A program made the position numbers and the translations under genes. This document shows positions 46,401-58,740 of a stretch of 64,000 nt of DNA, piece by piece. The DNA comes from an uncultured Raoultella sp. (GTDB taxonomy: Bacteria; Pseudomonadota; Gammaproteobacteria; Enterobacterales; Enterobacteriaceae), in assembly GCA_900759445.1 (NCBI GenBank), contig CAAEVH010000016.1:1-64000 (forward strand), given 5' to 3'. The notes beneath the pieces were generated by a model. It saw nothing but the letters and a program-made list of their open reading frames with translations, had not been told where the DNA came from and made no database searches. Positions within the stretch are counted from its first letter, which is position 1. Every line of letters begins with the position of its first letter.

Positions 46401-46931
46401 TTACGCTTTAGAGGCTAATTCTTCGATGGTGTGGAAATGGTTGGTATAAATGCAGATATCACCTGCAATACTCAACGCCTTCTCTGCGATATCGCGTGCG
46501 CTCATATCGGTATTTTCCAGCAGAGCGCGGGCAGCGGCCTGAGCGTAGGGACCACCGGAGCCGATAGCAATCAGGTCGTTTTCTGGCTGCACCACGTCAC
46601 CGTTACCGGTGATGATGAGCGAAGCGTTTTCATCCGCCACGGCCAGCAGAGCTTCCAGTTTGCGCAGCATACGATCGGTACGCCAGTCTTTCGCCAGTTC
46701 CACGGCGGCTTTGACCAGGTGGCCCTGATGCATTTCCAGTTTACGTTCAAACAGTTCAAACAGCGTGAAGGCGTCGGCGGTGCCGCCGGCGAAGCCCGCG
46801 ATCACTTTGTCGTTGTAGAGACGACGCACTTTTTTCACGTTACCTTTCATGACGGTATTGCCAAGCGTGGCCTGGCCATCACCGGCAATAACCACATGGC
46901 CGTTACGGCGAACACTAACTATTGTTGTCAC
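46401..46931 (-). CDS. hslV: ATP-dependent protease proteolytic subunit HslV
   Basis: HslV is the N-terminal threonine peptidase of HslUV. The 176-residue protein begins [20 protein letters not shown] (Thr2 becomes the nucleophile), with Lys33-type residue in [12 protein letters not shown] and the Gly-rich [12 protein letters not shown]. Length equals E. coli. A sigma-32 promoter and a leader hairpin lie immediately upstream, so the hslVU operon is heat-shock controlled. It precedes hslU on the minus strand. Confidence 0.98.
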   Translation of the reverse strand: MTTIVSVRRNGHVVIAGDGQATLGNTVMKGNVKKVRRLYNDKVIAGFAGGTADAFTLFELFERKLEMHQGHLVKAAVELAKDWRTDRMLRKLEALLAVADENASLIITGNGDVVQPENDLIAIGSGGPYAQAAARALLENTDMSARDIAEKALSIAGDICIYTNHFHTIEELASKA

Positions 46932-46965
46932 GAGCAGACCCCTTGGTTACAAAAGCGGAATAGGG

Positions 46966-46986
46966 GCCCCGCGCTTCACGCGGGGC
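46966..46986 (-). promoter_or_regulatory. Stem-loop in hslVU 5' leader
   Basis: GCCCCGCG and CGCGGGGC form a perfect 8-bp stem with a 5-base loop about 35 bases before the hslV start. A comparable hairpin in the E. coli hslVU leader is reported to stabilise the mRNA; here it could also mark the 3' end of upstream transcription. Confidence 0.7.
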
Positions 46987-46999
46987 AGAATGCAATTAT

Positions 47000-47027
47000 A
47001 GATGGGGGGGATTTTTAGGGTTTCAAC
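47000..47027 (-). promoter_or_regulatory. Sigma-32 promoter of hslVU
   Basis: On the minus strand GTTGAAA (47021-47027) and CCCCATCT (47000-47007) are separated by 13 bases, close to the heat-shock consensus CTTGAAA-N13-CCCCATNT. The -35 overlaps the ftsN stop codon. Confidence 0.88.
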
Positions 47028-48012
47028 CCCTGGCGGCGAGACGAATGCAGTTTGCGTGTCCGGCCATCTTCAGGCGAGTGATCATATCGTTGGCGCTCTC
47101 CTTGCCTTTCAGCGGCCCAATGACCACGCGATTCCAGCCATTGTTGGTGGTAATGCGTGAGGAGAACCCTTCAAACGCCAGCTGCGCCCGAACGGTTTCC
47201 GCCTGTTCTGCGCCTTTAAAGGAGCCGCACTGAATCATCCAGCTACGATCGTCTTTCTTCTCCGCCGCTGCTTTCGGCGCCTCTTCAACGCGAGCGACCG
47301 GCGCAGCCGCCTGGGTTTTAGGCTGTGCGGTGGTATGCGCAGGCGTCTGCAGCAGATCCTGATACGGCTGCTGCGTCGAGGCGGTTTGTTTCGGCTGCTG
47401 TACCGGCTTTGGCTGCTGCTCTGCCACGCGCTGCTGCACGCGCGGCTGTTGCTGCACCGGCGCCTGCTGCTGGGTTTGCGCCCATTGTTGTTGAGCCTGC
47501 TGCTGCTGTTGTTGTACCTGTTGCTGCGCGAGACGCTGACGCTGCAGCGTTTGCTGGCGCTGAGCCGGGGTTTGTTCGTTCCACGGCACCTCGGTCAGTT
47601 GGGTCGGCTGCTGGCGCATATCCGCCTGCATTTGTGCCAGCAGCTGGCGCTGTTCGTTGGTCAACTGCTCGGGTTTCATGACTTCCCCGCCGGCCGTCGG
47701 TTCAGTAGGCGCACGGACGCCTGGCTGGCGACTTTCCAGCTCTTTAATATAGCGCCAGCGCTCTTCCGGTTTCGGCGGGAGGCCATTACCTGCCACCTGA
47801 CGGTTTTGCAGCGCTTCCGCTTCTTCTTTTTTATGGTGCGTGATGAAGTACAGCCCACCGATAAAGGCCACCAGCACTGCCGCCGCGATCGCAACCATAG
47901 TGGGTGAAACCGCCGGAAGGCTGCTCTGTTTATTCCTTGAGCTTCGGGTATTACCCTTTTTGCGCCGCGAAGGAGCCGGTTGGCTGCGGCGTACATAATC
48001 TCGTTGTGCCAC
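47023..48012 (-). CDS. ftsN: Cell division protein FtsN
   Basis: FtsN is a bitopic division protein that triggers septal peptidoglycan synthesis. The 329-residue product has a basic cytoplasmic tail with the RDYVRRSQPAPSRRKKG motif that contacts FtsA. The transmembrane helix is MVAIAAAVLVAFIGGLYFI (about 40-58), and the essential periplasmic helix region RWRYIKELESRQPG lies near 86-99. A long Gln-rich low-complexity linker (about 120-220) precedes the C-terminal SPOR domain (RSWMIQCGSFKGAEQAETV to the end) that binds denuded glycan. It lies between cytR and hslV as in E. coli. Confidence 0.97.
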   Translation of the reverse strand: MAQRDYVRRSQPAPSRRKKGNTRSSRNKQSSLPAVSPTMVAIAAAVLVAFIGGLYFITHHKKEEAEALQNRQVAGNGLPPKPEERWRYIKELESRQPGVRAPTEPTAGGEVMKPEQLTNEQRQLLAQMQADMRQQPTQLTEVPWNEQTPAQRQQTLQRQRLAQQQVQQQQQQAQQQWAQTQQQAPVQQQPRVQQRVAEQQPKPVQQPKQTASTQQPYQDLLQTPAHTTAQPKTQAAAPVARVEEAPKAAAEKKDDRSWMIQCGSFKGAEQAETVRAQLAFEGFSSRITTNNGWNRVVIGPLKGKESANDMITRLKMAGHANCIRLAARG

Positions 48013-48103
48013 TATCGTTTCGCTGTTTTATTCGTTCGTCAGTCCGCCATGTTACTTAAGCGGCGGGCCTTTGACCAGAAGAGCAGGCCCGAAAACCTGA
48101 TGG

Positions 48104-49132
48104 TTATGCTCTGATTTTGCGTGTACTGCCGCGAACGATCAGTTCGCAGTCCAGCAATCGTGAACCGCTGTTCACATTGTGACCATGTAGCTGATCCAGT
48201 AACAGGAGCATTGCTTCGCGGCCAATATCAAAGCGCGGTTGCGCAACGGTCGTCAATGGCGGATCGCAAAATTCGGATAAAGAGATATTATCGAAACCGA
48301 CAATCGACAGGTCGTCAGGTACCTTCAGGCCCCGACGTTTTGCCAGCGACAGCGCCCCCAGCGCCATAATATCGCTATGGCAGAAGACCGCGGTTGGTGG
48401 CACCGGCAGCGCCAGAAGCTGTTCCAGCGCGCTGGCCCCTGCTTCATAGGTAAAGTTGCCGCGAGCGATATAGTGCGGATCGATGGTGATCCCGCTACGA
48501 CGCAACGCCTGCACATAGCCCTGGAGACGATAGTGGCAGAGCGGCATCTCTTCCGGGCCGGCGATACAGCCAATACGCTGGTGACCCAGTTCGTGCAGAT
48601 AATTCACGGCATTAAATGCGGCGGTGAGGTTATCGATGTGCACCGTGGGCAGCTCCAGCTCCGGCGCAAATTCATTCGCCATCACCATTGGCGGTAGATT
48701 GCGCTGCTCTTCCACGCCTGCGTCAAACGGCAGGCGGGAGCCTAGCAACAACATACCGTCGATCTGCTTGGTAATGATCAGGTCGATAAAGGTCTTTTCC
48801 TGCCGGTTCTGGTGGGCGCAGTCGCCGATCAGCACCAGATATCCCTGTTCCGCCGCGGTAATCTCAATGCCGCGGATAATCTCGCTGAAAAAGGGATCGC
48901 AAATATCCGGTACGATGACCAGAATCGTACGCGATTCGTTACGTTTCATATTGCGTCCGAGCGACTGCGGCAAATAGCCGACTTCAAGCGCCGCCTGCTC
49001 CACCCGGTTACGGGTAGTCTGAGAAACCTTATCCGGATTCATTAACGCTCGGGACACGGTTGCCGTTGAAACGTTTGCCTTCAGGGCGACGTCTTTCATT
49101 GTGGCGGCAACCACCTGTTTTTTGGGCTTCAC
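48104..49132 (-). CDS. cytR: LacI-family nucleoside repressor CytR
   Basis: CytR represses nucleoside catabolism and transport genes together with CRP, and is relieved by cytidine. The 342-residue protein has the LacI helix-turn-helix TMKDVALKANVSTATVSRAL and a periplasmic-binding-protein-like core with IGDCAHQNRQEKTFIDLI. A GTG at 49132 is chosen as start because AGGAG lies eight bases upstream and the N-terminus aligns with E. coli (KPKKQ for KAKKQ); a longer frame from 49165 has no such support. It is monocistronic. Confidence 0.95.
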   Translation of the reverse strand: MKPKKQVVAATMKDVALKANVSTATVSRALMNPDKVSQTTRNRVEQAALEVGYLPQSLGRNMKRNESRTILVIVPDICDPFFSEIIRGIEITAAEQGYLVLIGDCAHQNRQEKTFIDLIITKQIDGMLLLGSRLPFDAGVEEQRNLPPMVMANEFAPELELPTVHIDNLTAAFNAVNYLHELGHQRIGCIAGPEEMPLCHYRLQGYVQALRRSGITIDPHYIARGNFTYEAGASALEQLLALPVPPTAVFCHSDIMALGALSLAKRRGLKVPDDLSIVGFDNISLSEFCDPPLTTVAQPRFDIGREAMLLLLDQLHGHNVNSGSRLLDCELIVRGSTRKIRA

Positions 49133-49283
49133 CTGTTTTCTCCTCGCTGACTGGCGCAGACACATCCCTTGCGATCTGACATCAGCAACATTTTTAGCAG
49201 ATAGTCGATGTAGAGAGTTACAGAATTTTCATGAAAAACGTGATGGCCGTTGAATTTTTTCGATCCGTCTCGCAAGAGAAGGC

Positions 49284-51936
<2,653 letters not shown>

Positions 51937-51951
51937 GTTGCCGGAAGAAAA

Positions 51952-51976
51952 AGCCGCCCACGGGCGGCTTTTTTTG
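51952..51976 (+). terminator. Terminator of rpmE
   Basis: AGCCGCCC (51952-51959) and GGGCGGCT (51962-51969) with a 2-base apex and a run of T residues. Confidence 0.92.
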
Positions 51977-52025
51977 TTTCTGTCGCTATGCCCTGGATGC
52001 AAATTCAGGGTGGGCGGGAAGAGAC

Positions 52026-52061
52026 GTAAAAAGGGCGGAAGGTCACTTCCGCCCTTTTTTA
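52026..52061. terminator. Bidirectional terminator between rpmE and metJ
   Basis: AAGGGCGGAAG (52031-52041) pairs with CTTCCGCCCTT (52046-52056) around GTCA. A-run before and T-run after allow use by metJ on the minus strand and as a backstop for rpmE. E. coli K-12 has yiiX near here; no gene is present in this gap. Confidence 0.9.
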
Positions 52062-52066
52062 TTGAC

Positions 52067-52384
52067 TTAGTATTCCCACGTATCCGGGTCGATACCCATC
52101 TCGCGCATAATCTGTTTCGCCGCTTCCGGGATCTCATCGCTGCGCTCTTTACGCAGGTCTTCATCGTTGGGTAACGGTTGACCGGTAAATGCATGCAGGA
52201 ACGCTTCACACAGCAGTTCGCTATTGGTGGCGTGGCGCAGGTTGTTGACCTGACGACGCGTGCGTTCATCGGTGAGGATCTTCAACACCTTCAGAGGAAT
52301 GGATACCGTAATTTTTTTTACTTGCTCACTCTTCTTACCGTGCTCAGCGTATGGGCTGATATATTCGCCGCTCCATTCAGCCAT
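52067..52384 (-). CDS. metJ: Methionine regulon repressor MetJ
   Basis: MetJ is a ribbon-helix-helix dimer that binds 8-bp met boxes with S-adenosylmethionine as co-repressor. The 105-residue length equals E. coli. The DNA-contacting strand [20 protein letters not shown] (23-42), helix region [18 protein letters not shown] and the C-terminal GIDPDTWEY are visible. It is divergent from metBL, with met boxes in the 267-bp gap. Confidence 0.98.
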   Translation of the reverse strand: MAEWSGEYISPYAEHGKKSEQVKKITVSIPLKVLKILTDERTRRQVNNLRHATNSELLCEAFLHAFTGQPLPNDEDLRKERSDEIPEAAKQIMREMGIDPDTWEY

Positions 52385-52565
52385 GAGATACCTTTAATCC
52401 TCTAGTCATTAGTTAAGGGCCAGAACCCAGGGTCCGGGCCATAATTGCGCGTAGTTTACCGTAGAGGGGGCGTTCTGACACCCGATAAGCCCCTGCAGAG
52501 ATGCGCTAATGCATATAATTTTAACGGCTATTCTCTATTTGCTCAATCTATACGCAAAGAAGTTT

Positions 52566-52589
52566 AGATGTCCAGATGTATTGACGTCT
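52566..52589. promoter_or_regulatory. Met boxes in the metJ-metB gap
   Basis: Three tandem 8-bp units AGATGTCC, AGATGTAT and TGACGTCT resemble the MetJ consensus AGACGTCT. Their position 62-86 bases before metB fits repression of both divergent units. The rest of 52385-52651 shows no other distinct element to my eye. Confidence 0.85.
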
Positions 52590-52651
52590 ATTGTGACAAT
52601 GATTACTCTGGTGCCTGACTTTTCACCGATTCAGCCCAGGAACTGCCCAAC

Positions 52652-53812
52652 ATGACGCGTAAACAGGCCACCATCGCAGTGCGTAGCGGTTTAAATGACG
52701 ACGAACAATACGGTTGCGTTGTCCCGCCGATTCACCTTTCCAGTACCTACAACTTCACCGGCTTTAATGAACCTCGTGCCCATGACTACTCCCGCCGCGG
52801 TAATCCTACCCGCGATGTGGTACAGCGCGCGCTGGCGGAGCTGGAAGGGGGAGCGGGCGCCGTTCTGACCAATACCGGCATGTCGGCGATTCTGCTGGTG
52901 ACAACCGTATTCCTGAAGCCCGGCGATCTGTTGGTGGCGCCTCACGACTGCTACGGCGGCAGCTATCGTCTGTTTGATAGCCTGGCGAAGCGCGGCTGCT
53001 ATCGGGTTCTGTTTGTCGATCAGAACGATGAACAGGCGCTGAGTGCGGCATTGTCTGAAAAACCGAAGCTGGTATTGGTCGAAAGCCCAAGTAATCCATT
53101 GCTGCGGGTGGTGGATATTGCGAAAATCTGCACGCTGGCTCGTGAAGCGGGGGCGGTGAGCGTGGTGGATAACACTTTCCTGAGTCCGGCGTTGCAAAAT
53201 CCGCTGGCGCTGGGAGCCGATCTGGTGCTGCATTCGTGCACCAAATACCTGAACGGGCATTCTGACGTGGTGGCCGGGGTGGTGATTGCGAAAGATCCGG
53301 CGGTTGTCACCGAACTGGCATGGTGGGCGAATAATATCGGCGTGACCGGCGGCGCATTTGACAGCTACCTGCTGCTGCGCGGTTTACGTACGCTCTCTCC
53401 GCGTATGGAAGTCGCACAGCGCAATGCGCTGGCGATTGTCGACTATCTGAAAACCCAGCCGCTGGTGAAAAAACTGTATCATCCGTCTCTGCCGCAAAAT
53501 CAGGGGCATGAGATTGCTGCCCGTCAGCAAAAAGGTTTTGGCGCGATGTTAAGCTTTGAGCTGAAGGGCGATGAGCAGACGCTGCGTCGTTTTCTGAGCG
53601 GATTATCGCTGTTTACGCTGGCCGAATCGCTGGGGGGCGTAGAAAGTCTGATTTCGCACGCTGCGACGATGACCCATGCAGGTATGGCACCTGAGGCGCG
53701 CGCGGCGGCGGGGATTTCAGAAACGCTTCTGCGTATTTCGACCGGTATTGAAGATGGTGAAGATTTAATTGCCGACCTGGAAAATGGCTTCCGGGCAGCA
53801 AACGAGGAATAA
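52652..53812 (+). CDS. metB: Cystathionine gamma-synthase
   Basis: MetB condenses O-succinyl-L-homoserine with cysteine to form cystathionine, using PLP. The 386-residue protein equals E. coli in length. The PLP Lys lies in LVLHSCTKYLNGHSDVVAGV near 198. Other motifs are YSRRGNPTRDVVQRALAELE near 48 and the C-terminal LRISTGIEDGEDLI. It precedes metL by two bases (ATGA-type close packing), forming metBL under MetJ control. Confidence 0.98.
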   Translation: MTRKQATIAVRSGLNDDEQYGCVVPPIHLSSTYNFTGFNEPRAHDYSRRGNPTRDVVQRALAELEGGAGAVLTNTGMSAILLVTTVFLKPGDLLVAPHDCYGGSYRLFDSLAKRGCYRVLFVDQNDEQALSAALSEKPKLVLVESPSNPLLRVVDIAKICTLAREAGAVSVVDNTFLSPALQNPLALGADLVLHSCTKYLNGHSDVVAGVVIAKDPAVVTELAWWANNIGVTGGAFDSYLLLRGLRTLSPRMEVAQRNALAIVDYLKTQPLVKKLYHPSLPQNQGHEIAARQQKGFGAMLSFELKGDEQTLRRFLSGLSLFTLAESLGGVESLISHAATMTHAGMAPEARAAAGISETLLRISTGIEDGEDLIADLENGFRAANEE

Positions 53813-53814
53813 AC

Positions 53815-56247
53815 ATGAGTGTGAATGCGCAGGCAGGGGCGAAGGGTCGTCAGCTGCACAAATTTGGTGGGAGTAGTTTAGCGGATGCGAAATGTTACCT
53901 GCGCGTCGCGGGGATCATGACGGAATACTCGCAGGCCGGGGACATGATGGTTGTCTCCGCCGCGGGCAGCACCACCAATCAGCTGATTAGCTGGCTGAAG
54001 CTCAGCCAGACCGATCGCCTTTCTGCGCATCAGGTACAGCAGTCGCTGCGCCGTTACCATATGGAGCTGATCGCCAGCCTGCTGTCGGCAGAAGCGGCGG
54101 ATACGCTGATCGCATCGTTTATTCACGACCTCGAGCGTCTCGCCGGCTTGCTGGATAGCGGCGTGACCGATGCGGTATATGCCGAAGTGGTCGGCCACGG
54201 CGAAGTGTGGTCGGCACGTCTGATGGCAGCGGTGCTCAACCAGCTGGGACTGGAAGCGGCATGGCTTGACGCACGTAGCTTCCTGCGCGCCGAACGTGCT
54301 GCGCAGCCGCAGGTGGATGAAGGTCTGTCTTATCCGCTGCTGCAACAGCTGATGGCGCAACATCCCAACAAACGTCTGGTGGTGACCGGCTTCATCTCGC
54401 GCAACAGCGCCGGGGAAACCGTGCTGCTGGGGCGTAATGGTTCTGACTATTCCGCTACCCAAATTGGCGCCCTGGCCGGAGCTTCGCGCGTCACTATCTG
54501 GAGCGACGTGGCCGGGGTCTACAGCGCGGATCCGCGTAAAGTGAAGGATGCGTGCCTGCTGCCGCTGCTGCGCCTGGATGAAGCCAGCGAGCTGGCGCGT
54601 CTGGCGGCTCCGGTCCTGCACGCCCGCACCCTTCAACCGGTCTCCGGTAGCGATATCGATCTGCAGCTGCGCTGTAGCTACACGCCTGAGCAAGGCTCCA
54701 CGCGCATTGAGCGCGTGCTGGCGTCTGGCACTGGTGCGCGTATTGTCACCAGCCATGATGATGTCTGCCTGATTGAGTTCCAGGTGCCCGCCGGTCAGGA
54801 TTTCAAGCTGGCGCACAAGGAGCTGGATCTTATCTTTAAACGCGCCCAACTGCGCCCGCTGGCGGTTGGCGTACATGCCGACCGTAAGCTGCTGCAGTTC
54901 TGCTATACCTCGGAAGTGGCCGACAGCGCGCTGCGCCTGCTCGATGAAGCCGGTCTGCCGGGCGAGCTGCGTCTGCGTCAGAAACTGGCGCTGGTGGCAA
55001 TGGTCGGGGCTGGCGTCAGCCGTAACCCGCTGCACTGCCACCGTTTCTGGCAGCAGCTGAAAGGGCAGCCGGTCGAGTTTACCTGGCAGTCTGAAGAGGG
55101 GATTAGCCTGGTGGCGGTGCTGCGCGCAGGCCCGACGGAAAGCCTGATTCAGGGCCTGCATCAGTCTCTCTTCCGGGCAGAAAAACGTATTGGCCTGGTC
55201 TTGTTTGGTAAAGGCAATATCGGCTCGCGCTGGCTGGAGCTGTTTGCCCGTGAACAGAGCACGCTCTCAGCCCGCACCGGCTTTGAGTTTGTCCTCGCTG
55301 GCGTGGTGGACAGCCGCCGCAGCCTGCTTAACTACGACGGTCTGGATGCCAGCCGCGCGTTGGCCTTTTTCAACGATGAAGCCGTTGAGCAGGACGAAGA
55401 GTCGCTGTTCCTGTGGATGCGCGCTCATCCGTATGATGATTTAGTGGTGCTGGACGTGACCGCCAGCGAGCAGCTGGCCGATCAGTACCTCGATTTTGCC
55501 AGCCATGGTTTCCACGTCATCAGTGCGAATAAGCTGGCCGGTGCCAGCAGCAGCGACAAATATCGTCAGATTCACGATGCGTTCGAGAAAACGGGCCGTC
55601 ACTGGCTGTACAACGCTACCGTCGGCGCGGGTCTGCCGGTGAACCATACCGTGCGCGACCTGATTGACAGCGGCGATACCATTCTGGCGCTGAGCGGTAT
55701 TTTCTCCGGCACGCTCTCCTGGCTGTTCCTGCAGTTTGACGGCACCGTGCCGTTTACCGATCTGGTCGATCAGGCCTGGCAGCAGGGGCTGACGGAGCCG
55801 GACCCGCGCGTTGACCTGGCGGGGAAAGACGTGATGCGTAAGCTGGTTATCCTTGCGCGCGAAGCCGGTTATGACATCGAGCCCGATCAGGTGCGGGTGG
55901 AATCGCTGGTGCCTGCGCACTGTGAAGAGGGCTCTGTGGATCACTTCTTTGAGAATGGCGAAGAGCTGAACGAACAGATGCTGCAACGTCTGGAGGCCGC
56001 TCGTGAACTGGGGCTGGTTCTGCGCTACGTGGCGCGTTTCGATGCCAACGGAAAAGCGCGGGTTGGCGTTGAAGCCGTCCGCGAGGAGCATCCGCTGGCG
56101 GCGCTGCTGCCGTGCGATAACGTCTTTGCCATCGAGAGCCGCTGGTACCGCGATAACCCGCTGGTCATTCGCGGCCCGGGTGCCGGCCGCGACGTGACCG
56201 CTGGTGCCATTCAGTCGGATATTAACCGCCTGGCGCAGCTGCTCTAA
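53815..56247 (+). CDS. metL: Bifunctional aspartokinase II / homoserine dehydrogenase II
   Basis: MetL catalyses the first and third steps of the aspartate family pathway. The 810-residue fusion equals E. coli. The N-terminal aspartokinase begins HKFGGSSLADAKCYLRVA and includes LLGRNGSDYSATQIGALAGA. ACT-like regulatory segments span about 310-450, and the C-terminal homoserine dehydrogenase begins IGLVLFGKGNIGSRWLELFA near 460, with SANKLAGASS and the catalytic region EPDPRVDLAGKDVMRKLVIL. It is repressed by methionine through MetJ; unlike ThrA it is not threonine-sensitive in E. coli. Confidence 0.98.
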   Translation: MSVNAQAGAKGRQLHKFGGSSLADAKCYLRVAGIMTEYSQAGDMMVVSAAGSTTNQLISWLKLSQTDRLSAHQVQQSLRRYHMELIASLLSAEAADTLIASFIHDLERLAGLLDSGVTDAVYAEVVGHGEVWSARLMAAVLNQLGLEAAWLDARSFLRAERAAQPQVDEGLSYPLLQQLMAQHPNKRLVVTGFISRNSAGETVLLGRNGSDYSATQIGALAGASRVTIWSDVAGVYSADPRKVKDACLLPLLRLDEASELARLAAPVLHARTLQPVSGSDIDLQLRCSYTPEQGSTRIERVLASGTGARIVTSHDDVCLIEFQVPAGQDFKLAHKELDLIFKRAQLRPLAVGVHADRKLLQFCYTSEVADSALRLLDEAGLPGELRLRQKLALVAMVGAGVSRNPLHCHRFWQQLKGQPVEFTWQSEEGISLVAVLRAGPTESLIQGLHQSLFRAEKRIGLVLFGKGNIGSRWLELFAREQSTLSARTGFEFVLAGVVDSRRSLLNYDGLDASRALAFFNDEAVEQDEESLFLWMRAHPYDDLVVLDVTASEQLADQYLDFASHGFHVISANKLAGASSSDKYRQIHDAFEKTGRHWLYNATVGAGLPVNHTVRDLIDSGDTILALSGIFSGTLSWLFLQFDGTVPFTDLVDQAWQQGLTEPDPRVDLAGKDVMRKLVILAREAGYDIEPDQVRVESLVPAHCEEGSVDHFFENGEELNEQMLQRLEAARELGLVLRYVARFDANGKARVGVEAVREEHPLAALLPCDNVFAIESRWYRDNPLVIRGPGAGRDVTAGAIQSDINRLAQLL

Positions 56248-56260
56248 TCCTGCCTCTGCC

Positions 56261-56286
56261 CGAGACCAGACCGGCGTCTGGTCTCG
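56261..56286. terminator. Perfect hairpin after metL
   Basis: CGAGACCAGAC and GTCTGGTCTCG form an 11-bp perfect stem with loop CGGC, 13 bases after the metL stop and just before the convergent 123-residue gene. No T-run follows on either strand, so it may act as a weak or factor-assisted terminator. Confidence 0.6.
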
Positions 56287-56291
56287 GAGTA

Positions 56292-56663
56292 TCAATGTGC
56301 CGCAAAGACCTCTTTGGCGGCGAACAGGCCATTTAAGGCCGCCGGGAATCCGGCATACACCGCCATCTGCATGATGACTTCGATAATCTCCTCCTGCGAC
56401 AAACCGACGTGCAACCCGGCGGCAATATGCACTTTTAGCTGCGGTGCGGCATTGCCCAGCGCGGTTAAGGCGGCAATGGTGGCGATTTCACGGCTGCGTA
56501 AATCGAGCCCCGGGCGGGCGTAAATATCGCCAAACGGGAATTCAATCAGGTAGCGGGCAAAGTCCGGGGCGATGGCCTGTAGGCTTTTGACGACGGCATC
56601 GCCGCCTTTACCGTCAACGCGCTGCAACATGTCCAGGCCGGTGGTATAACGCTCTGATGTCAT
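56292..56663 (-). CDS. Carboxymuconolactone decarboxylase (CMD/AhpD-like) family protein
   Basis: A 123-residue all-helical protein of the CMD family, close in form to gamma-carboxymuconolactone decarboxylases (PcaC/YurZ type). Visible family features are DIYARPGLDLRSREIATIAAL near 47-67, HIAAGLHVGLSQEEIIEVIMQ near 78-98 and AVYAGFPAALNGL near 101-113. It lacks the CxxC of AhpD, so peroxidase activity is unlikely. No protocatechuate genes are nearby, so the true substrate is unknown. It is divergent from a LysR regulator 90 bases away, which probably controls it. Confidence 0.85.
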   Translation of the reverse strand: MTSERYTTGLDMLQRVDGKGGDAVVKSLQAIAPDFARYLIEFPFGDIYARPGLDLRSREIATIAALTALGNAAPQLKVHIAAGLHVGLSQEEIIEVIMQMAVYAGFPAALNGLFAAKEVFAAH

Positions 56664-56753
56664 GATCTTTCCTCATAATGATGGTGGGTTGGGAAGAAGG
56701 TTAGAGGCGTTGATCGGACTTGAGTAATACCCTTTTCGTGATACCTTTCAGGT

Positions 56754-57653
56754 ATGACAAGTTCACGCTTACAGACTCTTGATATTCGCCTGCTGCGCTA
56801 TTTTGCCGTGGTGGCGGAAGAGAATAATATCAGCCGGGCGGCGCAGCGACTGTTCATCTCACAGCCGCCGCTGAGCCGCCATATCCGTCATCTGGAAACG
56901 CTGTTGGGCGTGACGCTCTTTGTCCGCCATACCAAAGGGCTGATTCTTACCGCAGAGGGTGAGCGGGTGCTGGAGCTTATTCGTCCGCTTCTGGCGCTGC
57001 AGGAGACGACGCTGAGTGCGCTAGGCCAGCTGTCCGATGACCGGCAGCAGCCCTTACGTCTGGGGCTGACGACCGCCTTTGAGCAGGGTATTTTTGCGTC
57101 TCTGGAATCGGCGTTGGGTCGCCAGGCCCGTGCGCTTTCCCTCCTTCGCCACTCGTCGCCTGCCCTTGCCCGGCAAGTGCGCAAAGGCAAGCTGAACGCT
57201 GCGCTGGTTGCGCTGCCGCTGGACGCCGATGGGTTAACGCTTTCTCCTTTGCCCTATCATGAAGCGCTGATTGCGGCGCTACCCGCGTCATGGCCGGAAT
57301 CCGCAATCCCCCGGCTGGTCTTAAAACACCTGAATCATCGGCCGCTGTTTTGGTTCAGGCGCGAACGTAATCCGGCCTTTTTTGACGCAACCCGGCGTAT
57401 TTTTGACCGTATTGGCTACGTGCCGGCGTATGTGGAGGAGCCTGCTGAGCATGACGTCCTGTTGGCGCGCATCGCACGCGGAGAAGGGATGATTTTGCTG
57501 CCGGCGTCATTTGCCGCGATACAGCGTCAGGGGGTGGTATTTCATCCTCTGGAGGAGACTCGCTTGCGTTTGTCGCTGGGATTACTGACGCGACCGGAAG
57601 ATGAAGCTTTGCGCACGTGGTTGCTGCCGTTTATTGAGGAATCATTATCTTAG
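56754..57653 (+). CDS. LysR-family transcriptional regulator
   Basis: A 299-residue LysR-type regulator with the N-terminal winged helix-turn-helix (LRYFAVVAEENNISRAAQRLFISQPPLSRHI region; key motif AAQRLFISQPPLSRH near 32-46). A C-terminal effector domain has PLRLGLTTAFEQGIF near 100. It is divergent from the carboxymuconolactone-decarboxylase-family gene, the usual layout for a LysR protein and its target. The inducer is unknown. The pair interrupts the metL-metF neighbourhood of K-12. Confidence 0.9.
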   Translation: MTSSRLQTLDIRLLRYFAVVAEENNISRAAQRLFISQPPLSRHIRHLETLLGVTLFVRHTKGLILTAEGERVLELIRPLLALQETTLSALGQLSDDRQQPLRLGLTTAFEQGIFASLESALGRQARALSLLRHSSPALARQVRKGKLNAALVALPLDADGLTLSPLPYHEALIAALPASWPESAIPRLVLKHLNHRPLFWFRRERNPAFFDATRRIFDRIGYVPAYVEEPAEHDVLLARIARGEGMILLPASFAAIQRQGVVFHPLEETRLRLSLGLLTRPEDEALRTWLLPFIEESLS

Positions 57654-57747
57654 CGTTGAGCGACATGAGTTAATCTCATCTTCACTGAATATTCCTCACT
57701 CTTTACGCTGATTTTTCTATTGACGCCCGCTCTCTTTTCCGTCATTT

Positions 57748-57779
57748 TTACATCTGGACGTCTAAACGTATAGAAGTTC
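57748..57779. promoter_or_regulatory. Met boxes upstream of metF
   Basis: Four consecutive 8-bp units TTACATCT, GGACGTCT, AAACGTAT and AGAAGTTC resemble the MetJ consensus AGACGTCT and lie 42-73 bases before the metF start, as in E. coli metF. Confidence 0.88.
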
Positions 57780-57817
57780 GCAACACAACAAACAATAAAA
57801 TGCGATTGATGAGGTAA

Positions 57818-58710
<893 letters not shown>

Positions 58711-58711
<1 letters not shown>

Positions 58712-58737
58712 AAAATGGCCCTCATCGAGGGCCATTA
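58711..58737. terminator. Terminator between metF and gldA
   Basis: AATGGCCCT (58714-58722) and AGGGCCATT (58728-58736) form a 9-bp stem with a 5-base loop. It is preceded by AAAAA (a T-run for the minus strand), so it best serves gldA but can also limit metF read-through. Confidence 0.75.
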
Positions 58738-58740
58738 TGC

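Noticed and set aside
45105..46418. Long 437-residue plus-strand open frame opposite hslU.
   Set aside because: It is the antisense shadow of the well-conserved hslU; composition is atypical and no motif is present.
53878..55161. 427-residue minus-strand open frame opposite metL.
   Set aside because: Antisense shadow of metL, produced by GC-rich codon bias.
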